From assembly GCA_046728935.1 (NCBI GenBank), contig JBKPFS010000026.1, positions 1-17,781 of the forward strand: a DNA stretch of 17,781 bases, given 5' to 3'. A program made the position numbers and the translations under genes. This document shows, piece after piece, positions 8,000-15,052 of the stretch (position 1 is its first letter; every line of letters starts with the position of its first letter). This DNA comes from DATAFO01 sp046728935. Lineage in GTDB: Bacteria > Actinomycetota > Thermoleophilia > Solirubrobacterales > 70-9. The notes under the pieces are model-generated. The model was not told where the DNA came from and did not search any database. It saw only the letters and a program-made list of their open reading frames with translations.

Positions 8000-9130
8000 A
8001 CCGGGAGCCCTCAGCTCGACCACCGGCTCGGGCTGGCCTGCCGAGATCCTGTATCCGGTCATCCGATCGAGCGTGGTCTCGCCCAGGTCGGTGACCGAGT
8101 AGGTGCCCAGCACGGAGTCGCGGTCGGCGGTGTCGAAGAAGGCGTCGATCACTGCCTGGCGGTCGCCGCCCTCGCCGCCGGCTCGCTCGATCGAGTCCAA
8201 CACCACCGCCATGGCCTCGTAGCCGTAGGCCGCGTAGCGCCCCGGCTCTCGGCCGAAGCGCTGGCGGAACCGTCGCGCGAACTCCCGGCCCGCGGGCGGC
8301 AGCTGCGAGGGATCGATCGCGGCGGAGGTGGCAAGCGTCCCCGGCGGTTGGGTCCGAACAGCCGGCGGAACCAGCTCGGCGTCGGAGACCATGAAATGGC
8401 CGACGGGGAGCCCCTTCGTCAGCGCCGCGGGCTCGCGGTCCAGCTCGCCGCCGAAATACACGAAGTCGGCGCGATCGGAGACAGCGGCGCTGTCGAGCGC
8501 CTCGGCGAACGCCATCACCATCTCGTCCCCGAAGCGCGACCCGTCCGACTGAGTCGCCACCCGGTGGACGCGGAGCCGCTCGACCCAACCCGCCGCGGCG
8601 GCGGCCTGCGCCTCGTCGTCGGGGATTACGCGGCCGAACGTGCGGTGGCCGCTCGGCTGTGCGTCCTCGGGGACGTCGTCGAAGGTCCCCGGCTCGGTCA
8701 CCAGGTCCATCGCCGAGCTGGCGGGAGAGACCTGGAGCATGCGGGCCTCGTTGGTGATCGGGAGCGACGAGCGGGTGGCACCGGACTCGAAGTCGCCGAT
8801 GTAGGCGATCGCGCTCGCGTCCTCGGTCGCCGCGCGCGCGTTGGCGGCCGACCGCGCGGGAGTCCACCGCGCCTGCGCCCCGGGTCCCTCCGTGTCGTCG
8901 AGGAAGACCGCTCGCACCTCGCGCTCCCCGGCCATCCCGTTTGCGTCGGCGAGTGCGAGCCGCACTCCGTCGGCGGCATCGCGGCCATCGATCCAGGCCG
9001 GGCCGCGAAGCGGCAGGCTGACGTAGACGGTGACCGGGTCGTCCGGGAACGCGCCGCCGCCGGTCGAGCAGCCGGCGAGCGCCAGCGCGCAGGCGGCCCC
9101 TGCAAGCGCGGGGATTCGAAGCCGGCCCAC
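7997..9130 (-). CDS. Lipoprotein, periplasmic-binding-protein-like (Peripla_BP_6 type)
   Basis: This 377-aa protein begins with a short signal peptide ending in the lipobox LALAGC, with Cys21 as the lipidation site, so it should be anchored to the outer face of the membrane. The mature part resembles branched-chain amino acid type substrate-binding proteins: VYVSLPLRGP, DAADGVRLALADANG, IAYIGDFESGATRSSLPITNEARMLQVSP (the SGA/T ligand loop), and a C-terminal lobe with GYEAMAVVLDSIERAG and VIDAFFDTADRDSVLGTYSV. No permease or ATPase genes are nearby, so it may be an orphan binding protein or a sensor. The start is GTG at 9130, 8 nt downstream of the pfkA stop, indicating cotranscription. The stop lies at the edge of element 1. 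Confidence 0.85.
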   Translation of the reverse strand: MGRLRIPALAGAACALALAGCSTGGGAFPDDPVTVYVSLPLRGPAWIDGRDAADGVRLALADANGMAGEREVRAVFLDDTEGPGAQARWTPARSAANARAATEDASAIAYIGDFESGATRSSLPITNEARMLQVSPASSAMDLVTEPGTFDDVPEDAQPSGHRTFGRVIPDDEAQAAAAAGWVERLRVHRVATQSDGSRFGDEMVMAFAEALDSAAVSDRADFVYFGGELDREPAALTKGLPVGHFMVSDAELVPPAVRTQPPGTLATSAAIDPSQLPPAGREFARRFRQRFGREPGRYAAYGYEAMAVVLDSIERAGGEGGDRQAVIDAFFDTADRDSVLGTYSVTDLGETTLDRMTGYRISAGQPEPVVELRAPG

Positions 9131-9138
9131 GGGACGGT

Positions 9139-10164
9139 TCAGCCGAAGAAGACCTCGGCCTCGCGGTAGAGCGACTCGGGCACGAGCTTGAGCTGGGCGG
9201 TCGCCTCGGCGAGGTCAACGAGGACGATGTCGGTGGCGCGAAGCGACGTCATCTGGCCCCAGTCTCCGTTGTGCGCGGCGTCGATCGCGTGCAGTCCGAA
9301 CCGCGTCGCCAGGACGCGGTCGAAGGCGGTGGGCGTGCCGCCGCGTTGCACGTGCCCGAGGACGGTGGCCCGCGCCTCGTGCCCGGTGCGGCGCTCGATC
9401 TCGCCCTCGAGCCAGTGGGCGATGCCGCCGAGCCGGACGTGCCCGAAGGCGTCGGTGGGGGCGTCGTCCACGCTCGGCAGGCCTCCCTTGGGCTCGGCCC
9501 CCTCGGAGACGACCACGATGGGCGCGTACTGCTGCCGGAAGCGCCGCTCGATGTAGCTGCAGACCTCATCGAGGTCGAATGGCAGCTCTGGGACGAGGAT
9601 CACGTTGGCGCCACCGGCGACGCCAGCGTGGAAGGCGATCCAGCCCGCGTGGCGGCCCATCACCTCGATCAGGAGCACGCGGCGGTGGCTCTCGGCCGTG
9701 GTGTGGAGACGGTCGATCGCCCCCATCGCGATGTTGACCGCCGTGTCAAAGCCGAACGTGTAGTCGGTCGCGTTGAGGTCGTTGTCGATCGTCTTGGGGA
9801 CCCCGACGATGTTCACGCCGGACTCGCTGAGGTCGTTGGCGACGCCGAGCGTGTCCTCACCGCCGATCGCGATCAGGCCGTCGACGCCGTCCTCCTCCAG
9901 GGTCTCGACGATCCGCTCCGCCCCTCCGTCCACCCTGAGCGGGTTGGTCCGCGACGAGCCCAGGATCGTGCCGCCGCGAGGCAGGATGCCGCGGACCTCG
10001 GGGACACCCAGCGGGCGGCTCTCGCCCTCGAGCGGCCCGCGCCAGCCGTCGCGGTAGCCGACGAACTCGTGCTCGTACTCGCCGACGCCCTTGCGCACGA
10101 TCGCGCGGATGACGGCGTTCAGCCCGGGGCAGTCCCCGCCTCCTGTGAGCACGCCGAGACGCAT
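9139..10164 (-). CDS. 6-phosphofructokinase, predicted pyrophosphate-dependent
   Basis: This 341-aa enzyme phosphorylates fructose 6-phosphate in glycolysis. Motifs in order are LTGGGDCPGLNAVIR (6-20), GTILGSSRTNP, IAIGGEDTLG (98-107), GVPKTIDNDL (121-130, catalytic Asp127), DTAVNIAMGAIDRLHTTAESHRR, EVMGRHAGWIA and LGHVQRGGTP. Numbering coincides with E. coli PfkA: position 104 is Asp rather than the Gly of ATP enzymes, and 124 is Lys. This pair is the known mark of pyrophosphate use in the 'mixed' PFK group, so the reaction may be reversible. ATG 10164 is chosen over a GTG at 10260: homology starts there, and TACGAT lies 9 nt upstream. The frame upstream is open only because it runs into the pseudogene. 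A lipoprotein gene follows in the same unit. Confidence 0.93.
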   Translation of the reverse strand: MRLGVLTGGGDCPGLNAVIRAIVRKGVGEYEHEFVGYRDGWRGPLEGESRPLGVPEVRGILPRGGTILGSSRTNPLRVDGGAERIVETLEEDGVDGLIAIGGEDTLGVANDLSESGVNIVGVPKTIDNDLNATDYTFGFDTAVNIAMGAIDRLHTTAESHRRVLLIEVMGRHAGWIAFHAGVAGGANVILVPELPFDLDEVCSYIERRFRQQYAPIVVVSEGAEPKGGLPSVDDAPTDAFGHVRLGGIAHWLEGEIERRTGHEARATVLGHVQRGGTPTAFDRVLATRFGLHAIDAAHNGDWGQMTSLRATDIVLVDLAEATAQLKLVPESLYREAEVFFG

Positions 10165-10173
10165 CGCGGCCGG

Positions 10174-10179
10174 ATCGTA
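10174..10179 (-). promoter_or_regulatory. Candidate leaderless -10 box of the phosphofructokinase gene
   Basis: TACGAT on the minus strand ends 9 nt before ATG 10164, the same spacing as TATGAT before the malic enzyme gene. It lies just downstream of a strong hairpin, so the kinase gene probably has its own promoter separate from the trp transcript. No -35 is evident. Confidence 0.45.
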
Positions 10180-10189
10180 GCCGTAGGTC

Positions 10190-10209
10190 GCGGGCGGTCC
10201 CCCGCCCGC
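10190..10209 (-). terminator. Hairpin after the pseudogene, likely end of the trp transcript
   Basis: GCGGGCGG and CCGCCCGC form a perfect 8-bp GC stem with a 4-nt loop, beginning 1 nt after the pseudogene stop (TGA at 10213-10211) and ending 10 nt before the kinase -10 box. There is no U-tract, which is common for terminators in high-GC actinobacteria. Confidence 0.5.
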
Positions 10210-10210
10210 G

Positions 10211-10535
10211 TCAGCGGTCGTCGGCGAGGGGGCGCGTCCGCGTCGCGAAGAAAAATCCACCGCGGCAGCGGTCGGGTCCTCCGCGGCCAGGAGGCCGGAA
10301 TGTGGGAGCTCGGCGCCGGGGAACCCCGTCGCGTTCCCCAGCTCACCCTGCGGACGCGCCGTCCATGGCCCTACGTAGAGATAGGGCTCCGCGTGGCTCG
10401 TCGCCGGGCGAGGCGCCGTAGTTCGCCCGCAGCCCCTGTGCGGCTTGCGGGCGGGCGCGACGACTCCTCGGCGACGCGGCGAAGCGCCTCGCGCGTGTCG
10501 ACGTAGGCGGCGGGAAGCGGTTCGAGCCCGGCCAT
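10211..10535 (-). pseudogene. Frameshifted, internally deleted remnant of a conserved hypothetical gene
   Basis: Four recognisable pieces lie in order in shifting frames. From ATG 10535: MAGLEPLPAAYVDTREALRR. One frame over: VVAPARKPH. In a third frame (10435-10397): GLRANYGASPGDE. Then, after a +1 shift, SHAEPYLYVGPW, GNATGFPGAELPHSGLLAAED and AAAV, with a last shift giving FFFATRTRPLADDR and a TGA at 10213-10211. From memory, these are the N- and C-terminal signatures of one uncharacterised actinobacterial protein of roughly 200 residues; about half of the middle is missing. No frame reads through. The C-terminal frame runs on without a stop into the phosphofructokinase gene, which gives that gene a false N-terminal extension. 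Assembly error could explain one shift but hardly all of them. Confidence 0.6.
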
Positions 10536-10587
10536 CAGAGGAGGCCCCGGGCGGCGGCGACCTCGACCATCGACGGTCGGCGCCGGC

Positions 10588-10749
10588 TCAGGGACGCAAG
10601 CGCTCGAGGATCGGTTGCGCCCAGCGGTCGAGGACGCCGACGGTGAGGATCGCGAGGAAGATCACCGAGCCGACGCTCCCGCCGAGCCCGAAGGCGTAGG
10701 CGACGATCATGGCGCAGAGGCCAACGACGGCGAACACCAGCAGTCGCAT
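10588..10749 (-). CDS. Small membrane protein (53 aa) following trpA
   Basis: A 53-codon frame starts at ATG 10749, 10 nt after the trpA stop, and ends at TGA. It reads MRLLVFAVVGLCAMIVAYAF, then GLGGSVGSVIFLAILTVGVL and a polar end DRWAQPILERLRP. The layout is two hydrophobic helices separated by a Gly-rich turn, with a basic C-terminal tail. This organised hydrophobicity and the operon spacing argue for a real gene rather than noise. I do not recognise a family. Possible roles include a membrane anchor or regulator tied to the trp operon, but nothing in the sequence shows this. No clear Shine-Dalgarno is present, so translation is probably coupled to trpA. Confidence 0.6.
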   Translation of the reverse strand: MRLLVFAVVGLCAMIVAYAFGLGGSVGSVIFLAILTVGVLDRWAQPILERLRP

Positions 10750-10759
10750 CGGCGGGAGC

Positions 10760-11581
10760 CTATACGGCCGACATGCGCCGGCGGCACTCGCCGATGAAGT
10801 CGGATACGTCCGCCGCGGCCCCCTGGGCGTCAGGGGACTCGGAGACTGAGCGGACGAGCCGGCTGCCCACGATCACGCCGTCGGCCAGCGCGCCCACGGC
10901 GGCGGCCTGGTCCGGAGTTCCGATCCCGAAGCCGACCGCCACCGGCACCGGGGAGTCGGCGCGCACGTCCGCGACGAGCTCCGCGAGGCCCGACGGAAGC
11001 TCGTCGCGCTCGCCTGTCACCCGGGTATCGGAGACGACGTAGACGAAGCCCTCGGCCGCCGCGCAGATCGCCCGCCGGCGCCCGGGCGGCGTCGTGGGCG
11101 CGATCAGGGGAACGAGGGCGACGCCCGATTCGCGAAGCGCTGTGGCGATGTCGCTTCCCTCCTCCAGGGGCAGGTCAGGCACGATCGCAGCCGAGGCGCC
11201 GGCGCCGGCGAGCGACCGGGCGAACTCGGCGGGGCCGCGCGTCAGGACCATGTTCGAGTACACCATCGGCACGACCGGGACGCGCTGCGCGATCCGCTCG
11301 CAGATCTCGAGGACGCCGTCGAACGTCGCCCCGGCGGCGAGCGCCCGGGTCGCGGCGGCGTGGATCACGGGTCCGTCGGCAAGCGGATCGCTGAACGGAA
11401 CCCCGAGCTCGACCAGATCGGCCCCGGCCTCGGCGTATGCGTCGGCGACCGCCGCCGACGTCTGGAGGTCGGGATAGCCGCCCATCAGGTAGGGCATCAG
11501 CGCCGCCCGACCTTCCTCACGGGCTGCCGCGAACGCGTCCCCGATCCGCTGGGCGCCCGTCGTCCGCGTCGCCTCACCCAT
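10760..11581 (-). CDS. trpA: Tryptophan synthase alpha subunit
   Basis: This 273-aa TIM-barrel protein cleaves indole-3-glycerol phosphate to indole and glyceraldehyde 3-phosphate, and channels indole to TrpB. It has the signature LVELGVPFSDPLADGPVIH with the catalytic Glu and Asp (equivalent to E49 and D60), MVYSNMVLTRGP, AAIVPDLPLEE, LIAPTTPPGR, the FVYVVSDTRVTGER loop, and the phosphate-binding GFGIGTPDQ and GVIVGSRLV. ATG 11581 is chosen: its first eight bases overlap the end of trpB (ATGGGTGA), a classic coupled junction, whereas the longer frame upstream encodes an Arg-rich shadow of trpB. The 53-aa membrane protein gene follows after 10 nt. Confidence 0.96.
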   Translation of the reverse strand: MGEATRTTGAQRIGDAFAAAREEGRAALMPYLMGGYPDLQTSAAVADAYAEAGADLVELGVPFSDPLADGPVIHAAATRALAAGATFDGVLEICERIAQRVPVVPMVYSNMVLTRGPAEFARSLAGAGASAAIVPDLPLEEGSDIATALRESGVALVPLIAPTTPPGRRRAICAAAEGFVYVVSDTRVTGERDELPSGLAELVADVRADSPVPVAVGFGIGTPDQAAAVGALADGVIVGSRLVRSVSESPDAQGAAADVSDFIGECRRRMSAV

Positions 11582-12815
11582 CGAGCTTCTCGAGCCGCTC
11601 CATCGCCTCGTCCAGATCCTTGTCTCCGCGGCCACTCAGCGTGAGCAGGTCATATCCCTCCGAGGAATCCGAGCCGGGAGGCGAGGATTCCGAGGATTTC
11701 ATGAGCCACGCGATGGCGTGCGCGGGCTCGAGCGCCGGCACGATCCCCTCGAGGCGGGCAAGCTCGCGGAAGGCGCGCAGGGCGTCGGCGTCGGTGACCG
11801 CCTCGTAGCGAGCCCGCCCGCTGTCGCGCAGGTACGCGTGCTCGGGCCCCACGCCGGGATAGTCGAGCCCGGCCGAGACCGAGTGCGCCTCGAGGATCTG
11901 GCCCTCGGCGTCGGAGAGCACGGCCGATAGGGCGCCGTGGAGCACGCCGGTGCTGCCCGCCACCAGCGAGGCGCCGTGGCGCCCGCTCTCGATGCCCTCC
12001 CCGCCGGCCTCGACCCCGATCAGCTCGACCGGATCGTCGAGGAAGGCGTAGAAGCTGCCGATCGCGTTCGACCCCCCGCCGACGCAGGCGATCACGCGGT
12101 CCGGCAGCGCGCCCTCCGCGGCCAGGGCCTGCTCGCGCGCCTCGTCGCCGATCACGCGCTGGAGATCGCGCACCAGAGCCGGGTAGGGGGCCGGGCCCAC
12201 GACCGAGCCGATCACGTAGTGGGTGGACTCGACGTTCGTCACCCAGTCGCGAATCGCCGCGCTGACCGCCTCCTTCAGCGTCCTCGCCCCCGCCTCGACC
12301 GGCGCCACCTCGGCGCCGAGCAGGTCCATTCGCTCTACGTTCGGGGCCTGGCGGCGCATGTCCTCGGTGCCCATGTAGACGACGCACTCGAGCCCGAGCA
12401 GCGCGCAGGCGGTCGCGGCGGCGACCCCGTGCTGGCCGGCGCCGGTCTCGGCGATCACGCGCCGCTTGCCCATCCGCCGCGCCAGCAGGGCCTGGCCGAT
12501 CGCGTTGTTGATCTTGTGGGCTCCCGTGTGCGCGAGATCCTCGCGCTTCAGGTGGACCCGGCGGCCGACCCGCTCGGAGAGCCGCTCGGCGAGATAGAGC
12601 GGTGTCGGGCGGCCCACGTAGTCGCGAAGCAAGCGATCGAGCTCGTCGCGAAAGCCCTCGTCGTCGCGGGCCTCCGCCCAGGCCACAGTGAGCTCGTCGA
12701 GGGCGGCGATCAGGACCTCGGGGACAAAGCGCCCGCCGTACGGCCCGAACCGCTCCTCGACCCCGAGCGTGCCGCCTACGCCACCCGCCGCGCCCGCTGG
12801 GCCCCCGGCGCTCAC
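11574..12815 (-). CDS. trpB: Tryptophan synthase beta subunit
   Basis: This 413-aa PLP enzyme condenses indole and serine to tryptophan. It has FGPYGGRFVPE near the start, LKREDLAHTGAHKINNAIGQ with the PLP lysine at residue 101, AETGAGQHGVA, CVGGGSNAIGSFYAF (phosphate-binding glycine loop), EHAYLRDSGRARYEAVTD and the end LTLSGRGDKDL. Its GTG start overlaps the trpF stop (GTGA), and its stop overlaps trpA by 8 bp, so the three genes are translationally coupled. An oddity is a Ser/Glu/Pro-rich stretch (LMKSSESSPPGSDSSEGYD) just before the last conserved motif, encoded by short GAxTCC-like repeats. The first ~17 residues are Gly/Ala-rich and probably flexible. Confidence 0.97.
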   Translation of the reverse strand: MSAGGPAGAAGGVGGTLGVEERFGPYGGRFVPEVLIAALDELTVAWAEARDDEGFRDELDRLLRDYVGRPTPLYLAERLSERVGRRVHLKREDLAHTGAHKINNAIGQALLARRMGKRRVIAETGAGQHGVAAATACALLGLECVVYMGTEDMRRQAPNVERMDLLGAEVAPVEAGARTLKEAVSAAIRDWVTNVESTHYVIGSVVGPAPYPALVRDLQRVIGDEAREQALAAEGALPDRVIACVGGGSNAIGSFYAFLDDPVELIGVEAGGEGIESGRHGASLVAGSTGVLHGALSAVLSDAEGQILEAHSVSAGLDYPGVGPEHAYLRDSGRARYEAVTDADALRAFRELARLEGIVPALEPAHAIAWLMKSSESSPPGSDSSEGYDLLTLSGRGDKDLDEAMERLEKLDG

Positions 12816-13459
12816 GGCGCCATCACCCGCGGATCGGCGCTGGCCGCCTGCGCCTGCTCGAGGAAGCTCGCCATCAGCGCGTGGTCCTTGATCCCGGGCT
12901 CGGTCTCGACGCCGCTGGCGACGTCGACCGCGAACGGCTTCGCGGCGGCCACGCCGGCGGCGACGTTGTCGGGCCGAAGGCCGCCGGCGAGGATCAGCGG
13001 CACGTCGGAGCGCCGCGTCGCGGTGAGCTCCCAGTCGAAGCTCTCTCCCGTTCCCCCCGGGGAGTCCGGCCGATGCGCGTCGAGCAGATGGAAGTCGGTG
13101 CGGAAGGCCTCGGCCGCCTGCACGTCCGCGCTGCTTCGAACCCGCATCGCCTTGATCACCTTGAGCCCGGTGCGCCGCGCCGTCTCCTGACAGAACGCGG
13201 GGCCCTCGTCGCCGTGGAGCTGGATCATCGTGAGCGACTCGTCCTCGGCCGCGCGAGCGATCTCCCCGAGCGAGGCGTTGACGAACACCCCCGCGACCTC
13301 GAGCCGCCGCCGCAGGGCCGCGCCGATCTCAGCGGCGACCGCCGGATCGCAACGCCGCGGGCTCCCCTCCCAGTGGTTGAGCCCGATCGCCCAGGCGCCG
13401 AGGCGCGCCGCCTCGTCGGCGTCCTCGCCCCGGGTTATGCCGCAGAACTTGACCCGCAT
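12812..13459 (-). CDS. trpF: Phosphoribosylanthranilate isomerase
   Basis: This 215-aa TIM-barrel enzyme converts phosphoribosylanthranilate to CdRP, the step before TrpC. It begins MRVKFCGITRGEDADEA with the catalytic Cys, then WEGSPRRCDP, VAGVFVNASLGEI, IQLHGDEGP, LLDAHRPDSPGGTGESFDW, LILAGGLRPDNV and AVDVASGVETEPGIKD (catalytic Asp and phosphate loop). Two in-frame ATGs exist, at 13477 and 13459. I prefer 13459 because the family starts with this motif and TACCCT ends 7 nt upstream, as expected for a leaderless mRNA; the longer form would add six residues. It is followed directly by trpB with a 4-nt overlap. Confidence 0.95.
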   Translation of the reverse strand: MRVKFCGITRGEDADEAARLGAWAIGLNHWEGSPRRCDPAVAAEIGAALRRRLEVAGVFVNASLGEIARAAEDESLTMIQLHGDEGPAFCQETARRTGLKVIKAMRVRSSADVQAAEAFRTDFHLLDAHRPDSPGGTGESFDWELTATRRSDVPLILAGGLRPDNVAAGVAAAKPFAVDVASGVETEPGIKDHALMASFLEQAQAASADPRVMAP

Positions 13460-13466
13460 GGAGTCA

Positions 13467-13472
13467 AGGGTA
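13467..13472 (-). promoter_or_regulatory. Candidate leaderless -10 box of trpFBA
   Basis: TACCCT ends 7 nt before ATG 13459 and follows a GC hairpin, the same order as upstream of the phosphofructokinase gene. If it is used, trpFBA forms a separate transcript from trpGDC-htrA. The match is only to the loose TANNNT pattern. Confidence 0.35.
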
Positions 13473-13482
13473 GGCATCGGCC

Positions 13483-13507
13483 GCCCGCGAGGTTTCCGCT
13501 CGCGGGC
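13483..13507 (-). terminator. Hairpin between a small ORF and trpF
   Basis: GCCCGCGAG and CTCGCGGGC form a perfect 9-bp stem with a 7-nt loop. It starts 3 nt after the TAG stop of the small reading frame at 13511 and ends 10 nt before the trpF -10 candidate. There is no U-tract. A terminator for the htrA side is the simplest reading. Confidence 0.45.
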
Positions 13508-13510
13508 CGT

Positions 13511-13723
13511 CTAGGCGCCGTAGGGCCCGAAGACGTCGTTCGCGATGCGAGATCTGGGATCGTCCGGCGTCGCGGGTTTCTCGTCGGCCCGAAGCTCGCC
13601 CTTGAGGCTGCGCGACTCGATCGACGGCAGCGCGATCTCACAACGGACCTGGCGCGTTTTTCGGCAGATCCGAAAGAAGGCGCCAGAAGCGCCGATCTGC
13701 TCCGCCGCGAAGGATCGGCGCAC
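13511..13723 (-). CDS. Possible small protein (70 aa) between htrA and trpF
   Basis: This reading frame lies in the 330-bp gap between htrA and trpF. Its last 45 codons (CEIALPSIESRSLKGELRADE onward, ending IANDVFGPYGA) use mostly G/C third bases like the real neighbours, and its stop is followed at once by a strong hairpin. The first 25 codons look less coding, overlap a nested hairpin, and the GTG start has no ribosome-binding site. I recognise no family. It could be a genuine small hydrophilic protein, or the tail of a decayed gene. The rest of the gap, 13724-13791, holds nothing I can identify. Confidence 0.33.
   Translation of the reverse strand: MRRSFAAEQIGASGAFFRICRKTRQVRCEIALPSIESRSLKGELRADEKPATPDDPRSRIANDVFGPYGA
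13664..13700 (-). other. Nested hairpin downstream of htrA
   Basis: On the minus strand GCAGATC is followed by a GGCGC/GCGCC hairpin with a 5-nt loop, then by the pyrimidine-rich TTCTTTCG and finally GATCTGC, which pairs with the first element. The inner stem followed by TTCTTT resembles a weak intrinsic terminator for htrA; the outer pairing would make an alternative structure. Confidence 0.35.
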
Positions 13724-13791
13724 GATCGAACGACGGCCGGCTGCAGGCGCCTTCCATGTCCAGTGCGCCTAGTTGAGCGTCGCGCCGAGCG

Positions 13792-14997
13792 TCAACCGCG
13801 GGCCGATGCGGGGCGTTCAGCTAGCGTCACCGTGACGGTCCGCTCGTCGCCCCCGCGCAGGAGCGTGAGCTCGAGGTCGTCCCCGGGCTTCTTCGAGTCC
13901 ACGGCAGCGATCACGTCGTCCATGCTGTGGACCGGCTGTCCGTCGACCTCGATGATCACGTCCCCACCGGCGCGAACCTGCTGGCCGTCGATCGTCACCT
14001 GGGCGTCGCCGGCCTCGATGCCGGCCTTGTCCGCCGGGCTGTCCGGGACGACCGACTGCACCAAGGCCCCCTGATCGCGGTCGAGGTTGAGGGCGTCTGC
14101 GATCTGGGAGGTGAGGTCGGCGCCGCTGATGCCCAGGAAGGCGTGCTGGACCTTGCCGTTGTCGATCAGCTGCTGCGCGACCTCACGCGCGGTGTCGATC
14201 GGGATCGCGAAGCCGATGCCCACGTTGCCGCCGTTGCCGCCGGACTCGATCTGGGAGTTGATCCCGATCACCCGTCCCGCCGCATCGATCAGCGGGCCGC
14301 CGGAGTTGCCGGGATTGATCGGCGCGTCCGTCTGGATCGCGTCGCGAATCGTGAACCCGTTGGGAGCGCTGATCTCGCGCTGCACGGCGGAGACGATGCC
14401 CGCGGTCACGGTCCGGTCGAGGCCGAAGGGATTGCCGATTGCGACCACGGGGTCGCCGACCTCGACGTCCTTTGAGTCGCCGAGTGAGAGCGGATGGAGC
14501 TGGTCTCCCGAGTCGTCCACCTGGAGCACGGCGACGTCCGTCGATGGGTCTTCGCCGACGACCTTGGCGTCCAGGGTGTCGGCGTTATCGCCCAGGGTGA
14601 CCTGCACGGAGTCGGCGCCGTCAACGACGTGCGCGTTGGTGAGGATGTGGCCCTGGTCGTCGATGACGAAGCCGGAGCCCGTGGCGGTGCCGCCACGCTC
14701 CTGGCCGAAGGGGTCGAACGGCGTCGGCGACGGGGCCTTGGTCGCCTCGATCAGGGCCACGCCCGGCGAGTCCTGCTCGTAGATGTCGTTCACGCTCTGG
14801 CCACCGCCGTTGCCGGAGTTCGAGGACGCGGAGGCGAGGGGCGCCGGGCTCGACAGGATCGTGGGGTCGTCGTCGCTCGAGATCCACCCGGCGGCGATGG
14901 CGATCCAGCCGAGGACGCCAACGACGAGGCCGCCGACGATCGCGGAGCCGAACGGGGTGCGCGAGAGGGCTCGTAGCCGGGCGGTGAACGCGCTCAC
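13792..14997 (-). CDS. HtrA/DegP-like membrane-anchored serine protease with PDZ domain
   Basis: This 401-aa protein has a basic cytoplasmic start, one membrane helix (about 17-39), a Ser/Gly/Asn-rich linker (about 45-70), a trypsin-like S1C protease domain and a C-terminal PDZ domain (about 285-390). The catalytic triad is visible: His123 in LTNAHVV, Asp154 in STDVAVLQV and Ser232 in PINPGNSGGPL. The active domain should lie outside the membrane and degrade or process damaged exported proteins. The GTG start is 55 nt after the trpC stop; that gap has a weak GC hairpin and a TAATTT box (15033-15028, minus strand) that could give htrA its own promoter. Its position between trpC and trpF is unexpected for tryptophan biosynthesis. 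Confidence 0.93.
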   Translation of the reverse strand: MSAFTARLRALSRTPFGSAIVGGLVVGVLGWIAIAAGWISSDDDPTILSSPAPLASASSNSGNGGGQSVNDIYEQDSPGVALIEATKAPSPTPFDPFGQERGGTATGSGFVIDDQGHILTNAHVVDGADSVQVTLGDNADTLDAKVVGEDPSTDVAVLQVDDSGDQLHPLSLGDSKDVEVGDPVVAIGNPFGLDRTVTAGIVSAVQREISAPNGFTIRDAIQTDAPINPGNSGGPLIDAAGRVIGINSQIESGGNGGNVGIGFAIPIDTAREVAQQLIDNGKVQHAFLGISGADLTSQIADALNLDRDQGALVQSVVPDSPADKAGIEAGDAQVTIDGQQVRAGGDVIIEVDGQPVHSMDDVIAAVDSKKPGDDLELTLLRGGDERTVTVTLAERPASARG

Positions 14998-15052
14998 ACC
15001 GGCAGGATCGGACGGGTCGCTGAAGCGAAATTAACGCGAACCGAAAGCGCGC

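Noticed and set aside
7955..9169. 404-codon plus-strand frame and a 409-codon minus-strand frame around the lipoprotein gene
   Set aside because: Only the 377-aa minus frame has a signal peptide, lipobox and binding-protein motifs; the others are its shadows.
10445..10699. 84-codon plus-strand frame in the gap between pfkA and trpA
   Set aside because: It is Arg-rich and antisense to the pseudogene and the 53-aa membrane protein frame, which have better organised sequence.
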